Shown here: positions 17,919 to 25,624 of the stretch, piece by piece | How the letters are laid out: each line of letters starts with the position of its first letter | How positions within the stretch are numbered: the first letter of the stretch is position 1 | Source of the DNA: Actinoplanes sichuanensis | GTDB taxonomy: Bacteria > Actinomycetota > Actinomycetes > Mycobacteriales > Micromonosporaceae | Direction: 5' to 3' | NCBI RefSeq assembly: GCF_033097365.1 | Contig: NZ_AP028461.1 | Coordinates: forward strand, 1,240,001 to 1,304,000 | DNA: 64,000 nucleotides | The notes under the pieces: model-generated | What the model saw: the letters and a program-made list of their open reading frames with translations, nothing else | Told to the model about the DNA's origin: nothing | Database searches by the model: none | Position numbers and translations under genes: made by a program

Positions 17919-18983
17919 TCAGGCGGACAGTGTGAAGACGTGGACCGTGGTCGATCGGTAGGTTTCGCCCGGCCGCAGCACCGTCGACGGGAACTCCGGC
18001 CGGTTCGGGCTGTCCGGGAAATGCTGCGTCTCCAACGCGAACGCGTCGCCCTGCCGATAGGTGAGCCCGGCACCGCCGCGGAGCTTGCCGTCCAGGAAGT
18101 TGCCCGCGTAGAACTGCAGCCCCGGCTCGGTCGTCTCGATGGTCATCTCGCGCCCGCTCGCCGGGTCGCGCACGACCGCCGCCGTCCGCAGTCCCTCGCC
18201 CTCGGTCAGCACGTAGTTGTGGTCGTAGCCACGCCCGATCGTCAACTGCGGGTGTGCACCGCGGATCCGCTCACCGATCGGGTGGAACTCCCGGAAGTCG
18301 AACGGCGTACCGGCCACCGGCGCGATCTCCCCGGTCGGGATCAGCGTCGCGTCGACCGGCGTGTAGTGCTCCGCGTCGATGCGGAGCAGATGGTTCTCGG
18401 CGGTGCCGCTGCCCTCACCGGACAGGTTCCAGTACGCGTGGTTGGTGAGCGCGACGACCGTGGCCCGGTCCGTGGTGGCCTCGTAGTCCAGCCGCAGCGC
18501 GTTCCGCTCGTCGAGCGTGAACGTGACGCCGACCCGCACCGTCCCCGGAAAACCCTGCTCCCCGTCGGCCGACACGTAGCTCATCCGGACTCCGTCGGCC
18601 ACCTCGGTCGCCGTCCAGACGCGCTGGTCGAAACCGTACGAACCGCCGTGCAGGGTGGTCTGCCCCTCGTTCTGGGCGAGCTTGTAACTCTCCCCGTCCA
18701 GCGTGAAGCCACCACCCGCGATCCGGTTCGCATACCGCCCGATCGTCGCGCCGAAGAACGGGTTGCCGGCCAGATAGGCGGGATCGGTGTAACCGGACAG
18801 GTCGGCGAACCCCAGCGTCACGTTGCCGAGGTTGCCGTCCCGGTCCGGCACCAGCACGGTCTGGATCGTCGCGCCCCAGGTGAGGATCGACACGGACACG
18901 CCGCCGGAATTGGTCAGCGTCCACCTTTCGATGCCCGTGCCGTCGGCCAACTCGCCGAATGTCACCTTGTCGATACTCGTCAT
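17919..18983 (-). CDS. galM: Aldose 1-epimerase (galactose mutarotase)
   Basis: 354-residue mutarotase that interconverts alpha and beta anomers of hexoses. Family features: [18 protein letters not shown], catalytic His in [20 protein letters not shown], and the catalytic Glu region [19 protein letters not shown] with RPGETYRS. The ATG at 18983 is used because a longer frame would run into the divergent gene. No signal peptide is seen, so it is cytoplasmic. It lies upstream, on the same strand, of the RCC1-like gene, separated by the CebR box. Confidence 0.92.
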   Translation of the reverse strand: MTSIDKVTFGELADGTGIERWTLTNSGGVSVSILTWGATIQTVLVPDRDGNLGNVTLGFADLSGYTDPAYLAGNPFFGATIGRYANRIAGGGFTLDGESYKLAQNEGQTTLHGGSYGFDQRVWTATEVADGVRMSYVSADGEQGFPGTVRVGVTFTLDERNALRLDYEATTDRATVVALTNHAYWNLSGEGSGTAENHLLRIDAEHYTPVDATLIPTGEIAPVAGTPFDFREFHPIGERIRGAHPQLTIGRGYDHNYVLTEGEGLRTAAVVRDPASGREMTIETTEPGLQFYAGNFLDGKLRGGAGLTYRQGDAFALETQHFPDSPNRPEFPSTVLRPGETYRSTTVHVFTLSA

Positions 18984-19006
18984 GGCCGGAATCGTGCCAG
19001 ATAAGC

Positions 19007-19026
19007 GGTGACTGTTAACGCTCACC
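19007..19026. promoter_or_regulatory. Dyad operator between galM and the amidohydrolase gene
   Basis: A 20-bp interrupted palindrome of the form GGTGA-N2-GTTAAC-N2-TCACC lies in the 64-bp divergent intergenic space, 24 bp from the galM start and 22 bp from the amidohydrolase start. It resembles sites of LacI- or GntR-type sugar regulators; the cognate regulator is not in the window. Confidence 0.5.
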
Positions 19027-19034
19027 TCGGTCGG

Positions 19035-19050
19035 TAGGCTCGGCGGCATG
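19035..19050 (+). promoter_or_regulatory. -10 element placed for a leaderless amidohydrolase mRNA
   Basis: TAGGCT at 19035-19040 is followed by 7 bp and then the ATG at 19048, with no Shine-Dalgarno sequence. This is the same geometry as at 11523. Confidence 0.5.
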
Positions 19051-19908
19051 CGGGTCGACTGTCATCAGCACCTCTGGCCTCCGGCGCTGGTCACGGCGTT
19101 GCGGAAGCGTGACGCCATGCCGTACATGCGGGACTGGACGCTGTATCTGGCCGGCGAGAACCTCTATCCGGTCGACCCGGCCGCCCACGATGTGGAACTC
19201 CGACGCGCCGCCGAACGCATGGACCGCGTCCTCGTCTCACTGTCCAGCCCGCTCGGCATCGAACACGCTCCGGACGGCGCCGAGCTGATCGACATCTGGC
19301 ACGAGAGCGCCCTCGCACTGCCCGATCCGTACCATCTCTGGGCCGCCGCGTCGGTCGCCGCCCCCGACGGGCCGGCGCTGGCCCGGGTGCTGCGCGAGGA
19401 GCGCGTAGCAGGCTTGCAATTGCCGGCCACGGCGCTCGACAGCCCCGACGCGCTCGACCGGGTCGCGCCGCTGCTCGACATCCTCGAACGCGCCGGGAAA
19501 CCCCTGCTCGTCCACCCCGGCCCGGCCCCCGCCGAGCCGGGTGAGCTGCCCGATTGGTGGCCGGCGCTGGTGCCGTACGTCGCGCAGATGCACCGCTCCT
19601 GGATGGCCTGGCACGTCACCGGCCGCAAGAGCCACCCGACGCTGCGCATCGCCTTCGTGGCCCTGGCCGGCCTGGCCCCGCTGCACCACGAACGCCTGGC
19701 CGCCCGCGGTGGACCGGCCTTCACTGCGGACCCCAACGTCTTCTACGAGACGTCCTCCTACCGCACCGACGCGATCGCCGCGCTGGCCCGGGTCGTCGGC
19801 CCGGCCGCCGTCGTGCACGGCTCGGACCGCCCGTACGCCGAACCCCTCGACCCGATGGCGTTCCACGAGGCCTACTTCACCGCAAACCCGTCCCGGTTAC
19901 TGCGATAA
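19048..19908 (+). CDS. Amidohydrolase_2-family metal hydrolase
   Basis: 286-residue TIM-barrel hydrolase. Metal ligands typical of this family are visible: the first-strand HxH in VDCHQHLW, a His in LLVHPGPAP, and the Asp/His end motif VVHGSDRPYAEP. Related enzymes decarboxylate or hydrolyse lactones and aromatic acids; the substrate here cannot be assigned. It is divergent from galM, so a carbohydrate-derived lactone is possible but speculative. Cytoplasmic. Confidence 0.82.
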   Translation: MRVDCHQHLWPPALVTALRKRDAMPYMRDWTLYLAGENLYPVDPAAHDVELRRAAERMDRVLVSLSSPLGIEHAPDGAELIDIWHESALALPDPYHLWAAASVAAPDGPALARVLREERVAGLQLPATALDSPDALDRVAPLLDILERAGKPLLVHPGPAPAEPGELPDWWPALVPYVAQMHRSWMAWHVTGRKSHPTLRIAFVALAGLAPLHHERLAARGGPAFTADPNVFYETSSYRTDAIAALARVVGPAAVVHGSDRPYAEPLDPMAFHEAYFTANPSRLLR

Positions 19909-20136
19909 CCCTCATCCGGTACGAGCCACACCTCCTCGACCGCAGCCCACACCGCCCCGGGCCTACCCCGCGACGGGGCTGCCCACTCCCGGCCACCAGC
20001 GCGCCCGCCGGGCTGATGCGCGGGTTGGAGTTCGGTCTGCGCTACTGCGCACAAGATCGTGAGTTCCGCCGGCGAGGTGAACCGTAGCTGTGGCTGCTGC
20101 GTACTGCGGAGCAAGCTATGGGGAAGGAAGTGGCAC

Positions 20137-21294
20137 ATGCGTCGGTCGAGGGTACTGGTGCTGGTGGGAGGCTTGTTAGCACTCGTGGCAGCAGGTACGG
20201 GAACAGGATTTGCCATGACTAGTGGGTCCGCAGCTCAGTCCGCGTGTCAGGGCAATGTGACCTTCTTCAACCAGAACGCCGCACCTGCCGCCGCGAGTGA
20301 CCAGATCCCGGCCGGCTCCACCGTCAAAATCACCAATCTGGACAACAACAAGTCCGCCACCATCAAGATCACCGAACGGTTCGGCGGCTGTCTCCTGCTC
20401 AACAACGCCGCGATGGACCTGGTGCGCGAGCCCGGCAAGAACGTGATCCGCAACAACAGGGTCGAGATCGTCAGCAAGCCCCAAGCCGTCGGGAACTCCG
20501 CCTGCCAGGGCAGCCTGACCTTCTTCAGCCAGAACGCCGGGCCGGGTGCCGCCAGCGACCAGATCCCTGTCGGCTCCACCGTTCGGGTCACCAACCTGGC
20601 CAACAACAAGTCCGCCACCATCAAGATCACCGAACGGTTCGGCGGCTGTCTCCTGCTCAACAACGCCGCGATGGACCTGGTGCGCGAACCCGGTAAGAAC
20701 CTCGTCCGCGAAAACAGGGTCGAAGTCCTCAGTAACGGCAACGGCCAGGGCAACGCCAACAGCCCAGCCGGCAGCGCCCCCGCGGGCGGCGGAAAGTCCG
20801 CGTGTCAGGGCAATGTGACCTTCTTCAACCAGAACGCCGCACCTGCCGCCGCGAGTGACCAGATCCCGGCCGGCTCCACCGTCAAAATCACCAATCTGGA
20901 CAACAACAAGTCCGCCACCATCAAGATCACCGAACGGTTCGGCGGCTGTCTCCTGCTCAACAACGCCGCGATGGACCTGGTGCGCGAGCCCGGCAAGAAC
21001 GTGATCCGCAACAACAGGGTCGAGATCGTCAGCAAGCCCCAAGCCGTCGGGAACTCCGCCTGCCAGGGCAGCCTGACCTTCTTCAGCCAGAACGCCGGGC
21101 CGGGTGCCGCCAGCGACCAGATCCCTGTCGGCTCCACCGTTCGGGTCACCAACCTGGCCAACAACAAGTCCGCCACCATCAAGATCACCGAACGGTTCGG
21201 CGGCTGTCTCCTGCTCAACAACGCCGCCATGGACCTGGTACGCGAACCCGGCAAGAACCTCGTCCGCGAAAACAGGGTCGAAATCATCCGCTAA
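20137..21294 (+). CDS. Secreted protein of four tandem double-psi beta-barrel-like domains
   Basis: 385 residues. Signal peptide at 1-30 (VLVLVGGLLALVAAGTGTGFA). Then four ~83-residue units in an A-B-A-B order, starting near residues 35, 119, 221 and 305. Each has SACQG.(V/L)TFF.QNA, GSTV.(I/V)TNL.NNKSATIKI, FGGCLLLNNAAMDLV and two Cys. The middle resembles the RlpA-type double-psi barrel (VTNL.NG.S..V.I.DRG..), but the catalytic Asp is replaced by Glu in ITERFGG, so I infer the fold, not catalysis. A Gly/Asn/Ala linker separates the two halves. ATG 20137 follows GGAAGGAAG. Likely cell-wall binding or swelling; function unknown. Confidence 0.75.
   Translation: MRRSRVLVLVGGLLALVAAGTGTGFAMTSGSAAQSACQGNVTFFNQNAAPAAASDQIPAGSTVKITNLDNNKSATIKITERFGGCLLLNNAAMDLVREPGKNVIRNNRVEIVSKPQAVGNSACQGSLTFFSQNAGPGAASDQIPVGSTVRVTNLANNKSATIKITERFGGCLLLNNAAMDLVREPGKNLVRENRVEVLSNGNGQGNANSPAGSAPAGGGKSACQGNVTFFNQNAAPAAASDQIPAGSTVKITNLDNNKSATIKITERFGGCLLLNNAAMDLVREPGKNVIRNNRVEIVSKPQAVGNSACQGSLTFFSQNAGPGAASDQIPVGSTVRVTNLANNKSATIKITERFGGCLLLNNAAMDLVREPGKNLVRENRVEIIR
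20239..21294 (+). repeat. 558-bp tandem duplication within the secreted-protein gene
   Basis: The segment at 20239-20669 is identical to 20797-21227 (431 bp). The copies first differ at 20670/21228, and only a few third-position and end changes follow. The near-perfect identity over synonymous sites points to a recent duplication or ongoing gene conversion. Each unit itself contains two more diverged half-repeats. Confidence 0.9.
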
Positions 21295-21310
21295 AGCTCC
21301 GACCAACAGC

Positions 21311-21343
21311 GCCGGCCGGGAGGAAATGATTCTCCCGGCCGGC
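21311..21343 (+). terminator. Hairpin terminator after the four-repeat gene
   Basis: Perfect 12-bp arms at 21311-21322 and 21332-21343 (GCCGGCCGGGAG and its complement) with a 9-nt loop, 17 bp after the stop. The T-tract is weak (TCCGTTC), as is common in high-GC hosts. Confidence 0.7.
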
Positions 21344-21560
21344 TCCGTTCATCGCCTGAGGGACTGCAAAAGCTTCGGCCACCGCCGCCCGGTGCGGCGT
21401 CCACATGCACTCGACCAACCCCGAGAAGACGGGCGGGCGTCACCCGAGGTGATCGCAGGACGGATCGCACTTGCGGCCGATGGAGTGAGCAAGGTCCCGG
21501 AGAAGCCGCCCGAGTCGCTCGACGACTCCGCGCTCCACTCGTGAGCCGGCCATGTCGAGT

Positions 21561-21959
21561 TCAGACAGTCATGTCTTCGCGGCTCAAGACGAGGCAACCG
21601 AGGGTCTCGGTCAGGACGCTCCGCTGGCGGTGCGTCAGGGTGTTCACGAAGACCGCGGCGTCGATGCCCCTCTCCCGGCACGCCTGGGCGATCTCGCGGA
21701 CCTTGCCATGCGTCAGCAGTGTGCGGTGGGAAAAGGGCTGCGACATGCGCAGCGACCCGCCGGGGCGATTCTTCCTCCACCGGTCGGAGGCGCCCCGGCG
21801 CTGGACATACCGGGCTACCACCCGGCCACCGCGGGCCTCGACCAGAGCGGCGAACTCGTCGAGCCTGGCCTGGTACTGCTTCTCCTTGGCCGAGAACAGA
21901 CCGATGAGTACGACGTCGGCACCGTCGAGTGGGTCACCGAGGTCCCGGTACTGTTTCAC
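21561..21959 (-). CDS. Stand-alone HflX N-terminal domain (no GTPase domain)
   Basis: 132 residues from GTG 21959. The sequence matches the N-terminal GTP-bdg_N domain of the ribosome-splitting GTPase HflX: DVVLIGLFSAKEKQYQARLDEFAALVEARGG, ...RGASDRWRK..., MSQPFSHRTLLTHGKVREIA, AAVFVNTLTHRQRSVLTETLG and LVLSREDM. It stops just there; the linker and G domain (Walker motifs) present in ~430-490-residue HflX are absent downstream in any frame I read. It may be a truncated gene or a small ribosome-binding protein. The start is uncertain: the frame stays open to 22064 and there is no clear ribosome site. Confidence 0.7.
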   Translation of the reverse strand: MKQYRDLGDPLDGADVVLIGLFSAKEKQYQARLDEFAALVEARGGRVVARYVQRRGASDRWRKNRPGGSLRMSQPFSHRTLLTHGKVREIAQACRERGIDAAVFVNTLTHRQRSVLTETLGCLVLSREDMTV

Positions 21960-22113
21960 GCTGCCATGATCGGCTCGGGTACGCCGACGAGCCACCGGGT
22001 TTCGACCGTCGACCACCGTGGCGCGATGAGCGGCGTCGCCGCTCGCCGAACCGTGGAGCCGCACGGCCGGAGGTTAAGCTGGTGGGACGTCTCGATGGAT
22101 TCGGGGGTCGGCG

Positions 22114-22590
22114 ATGACCGAAGGCAAACCGATCGGCGCGAACTTCGAATCGTGGATCGATCAGCAGATCGCCGAGGCCACCGAGCGTGGCGAGTTCGAC
22201 AACCTCCCCGGCGCGGGTAAGGCCCTGCCTCCGGGCGGCGAGGATGAGGACTGGTGGTTCCGCGACTACATGGAGCGCGAGCAGGTCTCCGCCGACGCCG
22301 CGCTCCCGCTGCCACTGCTGCTGCGCAAAGAGGCCGAGGACATCGACGAGACCGTCCGTGACCTGCCCACCGAGGAGAAGGTCCGCGCCGCGGTAGCCGA
22401 CTTGAACCGGCGGATCCAGGAATCCTGGCGCCTGCCGGCCCAGCCCGGCCTGTTCGTCCGGAAGGTCGACCCCGAGCCGGTGGTGGCCCTCTGGCACGCC
22501 ACCCGCCCGATCCCGGCCCCACCCGAGCCCACCCCGCCGGCGGCCGCACTGCCGTGGTGGCGACGGCTGTTCAAAATCCCGGACGTGTGA
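22114..22590 (+). CDS. DUF1992 (DnaJ-C28-like) protein
   Basis: 158-residue cytoplasmic protein. The N-terminal 70 residues hold the DUF1992 signature: IDQQIAEATERGEFDNLPGAGKAL followed by WWFRDYMERE and the PLPLLLRKEAEDI segment. Members are conserved from bacteria to the DNAJC28 tail but have no assigned function. The C-terminal ~25 residues are Pro-rich and end with WWRRLFKIPDV. ATG 22114 is used. It converges with the secreted-protein gene, with one base between the stop codons. Confidence 0.85.
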   Translation: MTEGKPIGANFESWIDQQIAEATERGEFDNLPGAGKALPPGGEDEDWWFRDYMEREQVSADAALPLPLLLRKEAEDIDETVRDLPTEEKVRAAVADLNRRIQESWRLPAQPGLFVRKVDPEPVVALWHATRPIPAPPEPTPPAAALPWWRRLFKIPDV

Positions 22591-22591
22591 G

Positions 22592-22981
22592 TCAGTCGAA
22601 GCATTCGTTCTCGTCGGTTATCTGGACACCGATCACCTTCTGCGGTGGGGTGAGTTGGTCGAAGAACCAGATGTCGGCCGGGCCCAGGCAGGTGGCCGAG
22701 TCGTCCGACATCTCCAGCCACGCCGAATCGTCGATCCGGGAATTGTAGGCGGCGTAGGCGTGCCGGGCCTTGGGGCCGAGTTTCTGGAAAGCCGGTGTGA
22801 TGTCGCGGAATGCTGAGGTGGGCTTCCGGGCCACCCAGTCCGTGCTGGTCAGATAGAAACAGACCCGCGGATAGTCACAGCCGAACCGGCTTTCGGCATA
22901 TGCCGGTGCCGGCCCCGCGACCGAGAGCGCCCCCGCTGCCATGAGAGTCGTCGTGGTCAGCGTGATCATATTCTTGCGCAT
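22592..22981 (-). CDS. Small secreted protein, unknown family
   Basis: 129 residues. A signal peptide (ITLTTTTLMAAGALSVAGPAPAYA) precedes a ~100-residue mature domain with four Cys (FGCDYPRVCFYL, ATCLGP, NECFD). The CDYPRVCFY and DITPAFQKLGPKA parts resemble peptidase-inhibitor-like small secreted actinobacterial proteins, but I cannot name the family. ATG 22981 follows GGGGGAT. Divergent from the CcdA-type gene. Confidence 0.7.
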   Translation of the reverse strand: MRKNMITLTTTTLMAAGALSVAGPAPAYAESRFGCDYPRVCFYLTSTDWVARKPTSAFRDITPAFQKLGPKARHAYAAYNSRIDDSAWLEMSDDSATCLGPADIWFFDQLTPPQKVIGVQITDENECFD

Positions 22982-23124
22982 TGAAGATCCCCCGTTCTCC
23001 TGCTGCCGGAAACATTCGAGGACCATCGTGCACCCGCCTGCGAGGGCCCGAAGCCGTACCGAATTTTCCTGGTCGAACGGTCGAGGCCGGGCTCAGCCGG
23101 TAATCCGCCGACGGCCCGGAGCCG

Positions 23125-23138
23125 TAGACACGGTCGTG
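23125..23138 (+). promoter_or_regulatory. -10 element for a leaderless GTG start (CcdA-type gene)
   Basis: TAGACA at 23125-23130 lies 5 bp before GTG 23136. No ribosome site precedes either GTG 23136 or the in-frame ATG 23142. Confidence 0.4.
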
Positions 23139-23966
23139 GACATGGAGACGATCACCTTCGCCCTGGCGGCCGGGCTGCTCGCGGCGTTCAACCCGTGCGG
23201 GTTCGCGCTGCTGCCGTCGTTCCTGGCGCTGCTGGTCGCCGGCCCGGGTGGGGTGCTGCGGGCGTTGCGGCTGTCGGTGGCGATGACCGCCGGGTTCGTC
23301 ACCGTGTTCGGGCTGATCGGGGTGGTGCTGGCGGTGACGACGGTGCCGATCCAGCGGCACCTGCCGTGGGCCGCGGTGGTCACCGGAGGCGCGTTGGTCC
23401 TGCTGGGCGCGTGGTTGCTGTCCGGCCGGGAGCTGCGGGTCCGGCTTCCGCGGCTGGCCGCCGGGTCGCCGACGGGTTCGATCCTCGCCCTGTACGGCTA
23501 CGGCGCCTCCTACGCGGTGGCGTCGCTGTCCTGCACGATCGCCCCGTTCCTGGCCGTGACAGGTCTGGTGTCCGGCGGCTCCGGCATCAGGTCGGGTGTG
23601 ATCGCGTTCGTCGCGTACGGCCTCGGCATGGGTCTGGTCGTCGGTCTGCTCGCCATGCTCGTCGCGTTCGCCCGGGAGGCGACCGTCCGCCGCACCCGGG
23701 CCGTCCTGCCCTGGATCTCCCGCCTGTCAGGCGCGTTCCTGCTGATGGCCGGTCTGTATGTGACCTACTACGGGTGGTACGAGTTGCGGCTGGCGGCGGG
23801 TGGTTCCCCCACCGACCCGGTGATCGGGGCGGTGGGGGAGTTGCAGGGACAGGTGACCACCTGGCTGGACGGGATCGGCGTCGGCTGGACGGCCGCCGCC
23901 TTCGCCGTCGTCGCCCTGCTGGCGGTGGCCGCCCGGGTCCGCGCCACCTCACGTGCCGGCGAGTGA
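23136..23966 (+). CDS. CcdA/DsbD-type membrane thiol-electron transporter
   Basis: 276-residue membrane protein with about 8 helices. The two family Cys are in place: FNPCGFALLPSFLALL in TM1 and ASLSCTIAPFLAV in TM4. Such proteins move reducing equivalents across the membrane from thioredoxin to extracytoplasmic thioredoxin-like proteins, for cytochrome c maturation or disulfide repair. No partner thioredoxin or cytochrome gene is adjacent, so the client is unknown. The start is GTG 23136 or ATG 23142. The 3' end overlaps the convergent sugar permease gene by 18 bp. Confidence 0.82.
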   Translation: MDMETITFALAAGLLAAFNPCGFALLPSFLALLVAGPGGVLRALRLSVAMTAGFVTVFGLIGVVLAVTTVPIQRHLPWAAVVTGGALVLLGAWLLSGRELRVRLPRLAAGSPTGSILALYGYGASYAVASLSCTIAPFLAVTGLVSGGSGIRSGVIAFVAYGLGMGLVVGLLAMLVAFAREATVRRTRAVLPWISRLSGAFLLMAGLYVTYYGWYELRLAAGGSPTDPVIGAVGELQGQVTTWLDGIGVGWTAAAFAVVALLAVAARVRATSRAGE

Positions 23967-24767
23967 CCCGCCGATCCCGCCGACGCTGAAGTACCTGTTG
24001 AGCGTGGTGAAGACGATCACCGGCGGCAGCATCATCACCACGGCGAGCGCCATCACCGATCCCCAGTCGGTGCCGTTCTGCTGGAAGAACGACTGGACCC
24101 CGATCGGCAGCGTGAACCGTTCCTGTGAGCGCAGGAAGACGATGGCGACCAGGTAGTCGTTCCACGACACCAGGAACGTGAAGATCGCCGTCGACAGGAT
24201 GCCCGGCAGTGAGTTGCGCAGCACGATCCGGGTGAAGCCGGAGAACACCGAGGCCCCGTCGATCCAGGCGGCCTCCTCCAGCGAGACCGGAATGGTGTCG
24301 ATGTAGGCGGCCATCATCCAGATCGCCACCGACATCGACGCCCCGACGTAGACGATGCCCAGCCCGACCAGGTTGTCGACCAGCCCGGCCTCGGCGAAGA
24401 GCAGGAACAGCGGGATCACCGCGGTGATCACCGGCAGCGACTGCACGACGAAGAGCAGCAGCGAGTACGCCGACACCGCTCGGCTGCGGCCGCGGGACAA
24501 CACGTATCCGGCCGGCCCGGCGACGGTGACCGAGACCAGGACGGTGGCCAGTGTGACGCCGAGACTGTTGGCCAGCCAGGTCAGCGTCGGCACATCGGTG
24601 AAGATGTGGGTGAAGTTGGCCAGGCCGAAGGCGGCACTGCTGCCCGAGGCCACTCCGGGCCGCAGCGATAGGATCAGCACCGCCGCCACCGGCACCAGCA
24701 CGACACAGGTGATGACGAGAATCGCCGCGAACCGCCACCACTGTCCGCGGGTGCCTTCGGCCGTCAT
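23949..24767 (-). CDS. Sugar ABC transporter permease (MalG type)
   Basis: 272-residue permease with six helices. The EAA loop EEAAWIDGASVFSGFTRIVLRNSLPGI fits carbohydrate (CUT1) importers, as do the final segments SWNDYLVAIVFL and LNRYFSVGGIGGSLAGT. ATG 24767 overlaps the preceding permease stop by 4 bp. Third gene of a solute-binding/permease/permease operon. There is no ATPase gene, so a shared MsiK-type ATPase encoded elsewhere is expected, as usual in actinobacteria. Confidence 0.9.
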   Translation of the reverse strand: MTAEGTRGQWWRFAAILVITCVVLVPVAAVLILSLRPGVASGSSAAFGLANFTHIFTDVPTLTWLANSLGVTLATVLVSVTVAGPAGYVLSRGRSRAVSAYSLLLFVVQSLPVITAVIPLFLLFAEAGLVDNLVGLGIVYVGASMSVAIWMMAAYIDTIPVSLEEAAWIDGASVFSGFTRIVLRNSLPGILSTAIFTFLVSWNDYLVAIVFLRSQERFTLPIGVQSFFQQNGTDWGSVMALAVVMMLPPVIVFTTLNRYFSVGGIGGSLAGT

Positions 24768-25624
24768 GCGTGCGCCTTTCTGATCTGGCGGTACAGGGCC
24801 ACGGACACGACGACGAGGCTCAGGGTCATCAGGAAGGCGATCGCCACGCCCGGGCCGACCTGGAAGTTCTGGAACACGGTGCGGTAGGAGAGCACCACCA
24901 GGGAGGTGGTCGCGTCGACCGGGCCGCCGCCGGTGAGCAGGAAGATGGTCGGGAAGTCGTTGACGCAGAAGATCGTCATGAGAATCCACGAGATGTACGT
25001 GGAGCGGGCGATCATCGGCAGCGTGATGTGCACGAACTGCTGCCATCGGGTCGCACCGTCGACTCCGGCGGCCTCGTAGACGGCTTTGTCCACACCGGTG
25101 AGTGCCGCGCTGATCATCATCATCATGAACGGGACGCTGATCCACACCTTGAAGGCGCAGACCGTGATCTTGGCCAGGGTCGGGTCGGCCAGGAACAGCG
25201 GTGTTCCGAGGCCGAGCGCCTGGGCCAGGCTGGGCAGCAGGCTCTGCGGGGTGGCGACCAGCCAGTTCCACGCGGTGGAGGACACCACGACCGGGACCAC
25301 CCAGGGCAGCAGGAGCAGGGTCTTGAAGACGGTCCGGCCGGGAATGCGGGTGCGTAGCAGCAGGGCCAGGCCGAGTCCGCCGGCCCAGCTGCCGAACACG
25401 CCGACCGCGGTGAAGATCAGCGTGAACCGGACCGACCGCCAGAAGGCCGGGCTCGTCAGCGTCGACCGGTAGTTGTCCAGCCCGACGAACTCGCCCGGGT
25501 CGATCAGGGTGCCGTCGCGGACCGACTGGATCGCGGCGTAGACCAGGGGATAGGCGTTGATCAGGATCAGCAGCACCAGCGAGGGTGCCACCAGCAGGAA
25601 CAGGGTCCGTCGTGCGCGGGTCAC
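24764..25624 (-). CDS. Sugar ABC transporter permease (MalF type)
   Basis: 286-residue permease with six helices. The EAA loop is YEAAGVDGATRWQQFVHITLPMI and the N-terminal LVLLILINAYPLVYAAIQSVRDG is typical of CUT1 MalF partners. The GTG start (25624) overlaps the binding-protein stop (GTGA), so the operon is translationally coupled. Substrate unknown; it should form a heterodimer with the downstream permease. Confidence 0.9.
   Translation of the reverse strand: MTRARRTLFLLVAPSLVLLILINAYPLVYAAIQSVRDGTLIDPGEFVGLDNYRSTLTSPAFWRSVRFTLIFTAVGVFGSWAGGLGLALLLRTRIPGRTVFKTLLLLPWVVPVVVSSTAWNWLVATPQSLLPSLAQALGLGTPLFLADPTLAKITVCAFKVWISVPFMMMMISAALTGVDKAVYEAAGVDGATRWQQFVHITLPMIARSTYISWILMTIFCVNDFPTIFLLTGGGPVDATTSLVVLSYRTVFQNFQVGPGVAIAFLMTLSLVVVSVALYRQIRKAHA

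Noticed and set aside
19909..20136. A ydaO-type (c-di-AMP) riboswitch before the secreted four-unit gene
   Set aside because: Such switches often precede wall-protein genes in actinobacteria, but I could not find the conserved core pairing in the 228-bp leader.
21440..21553. A 37-codon minus-strand ORF right after the HflX-N gene
   Set aside because: No ribosome site and no family match; it could be translated by coupling, but nothing supports it.
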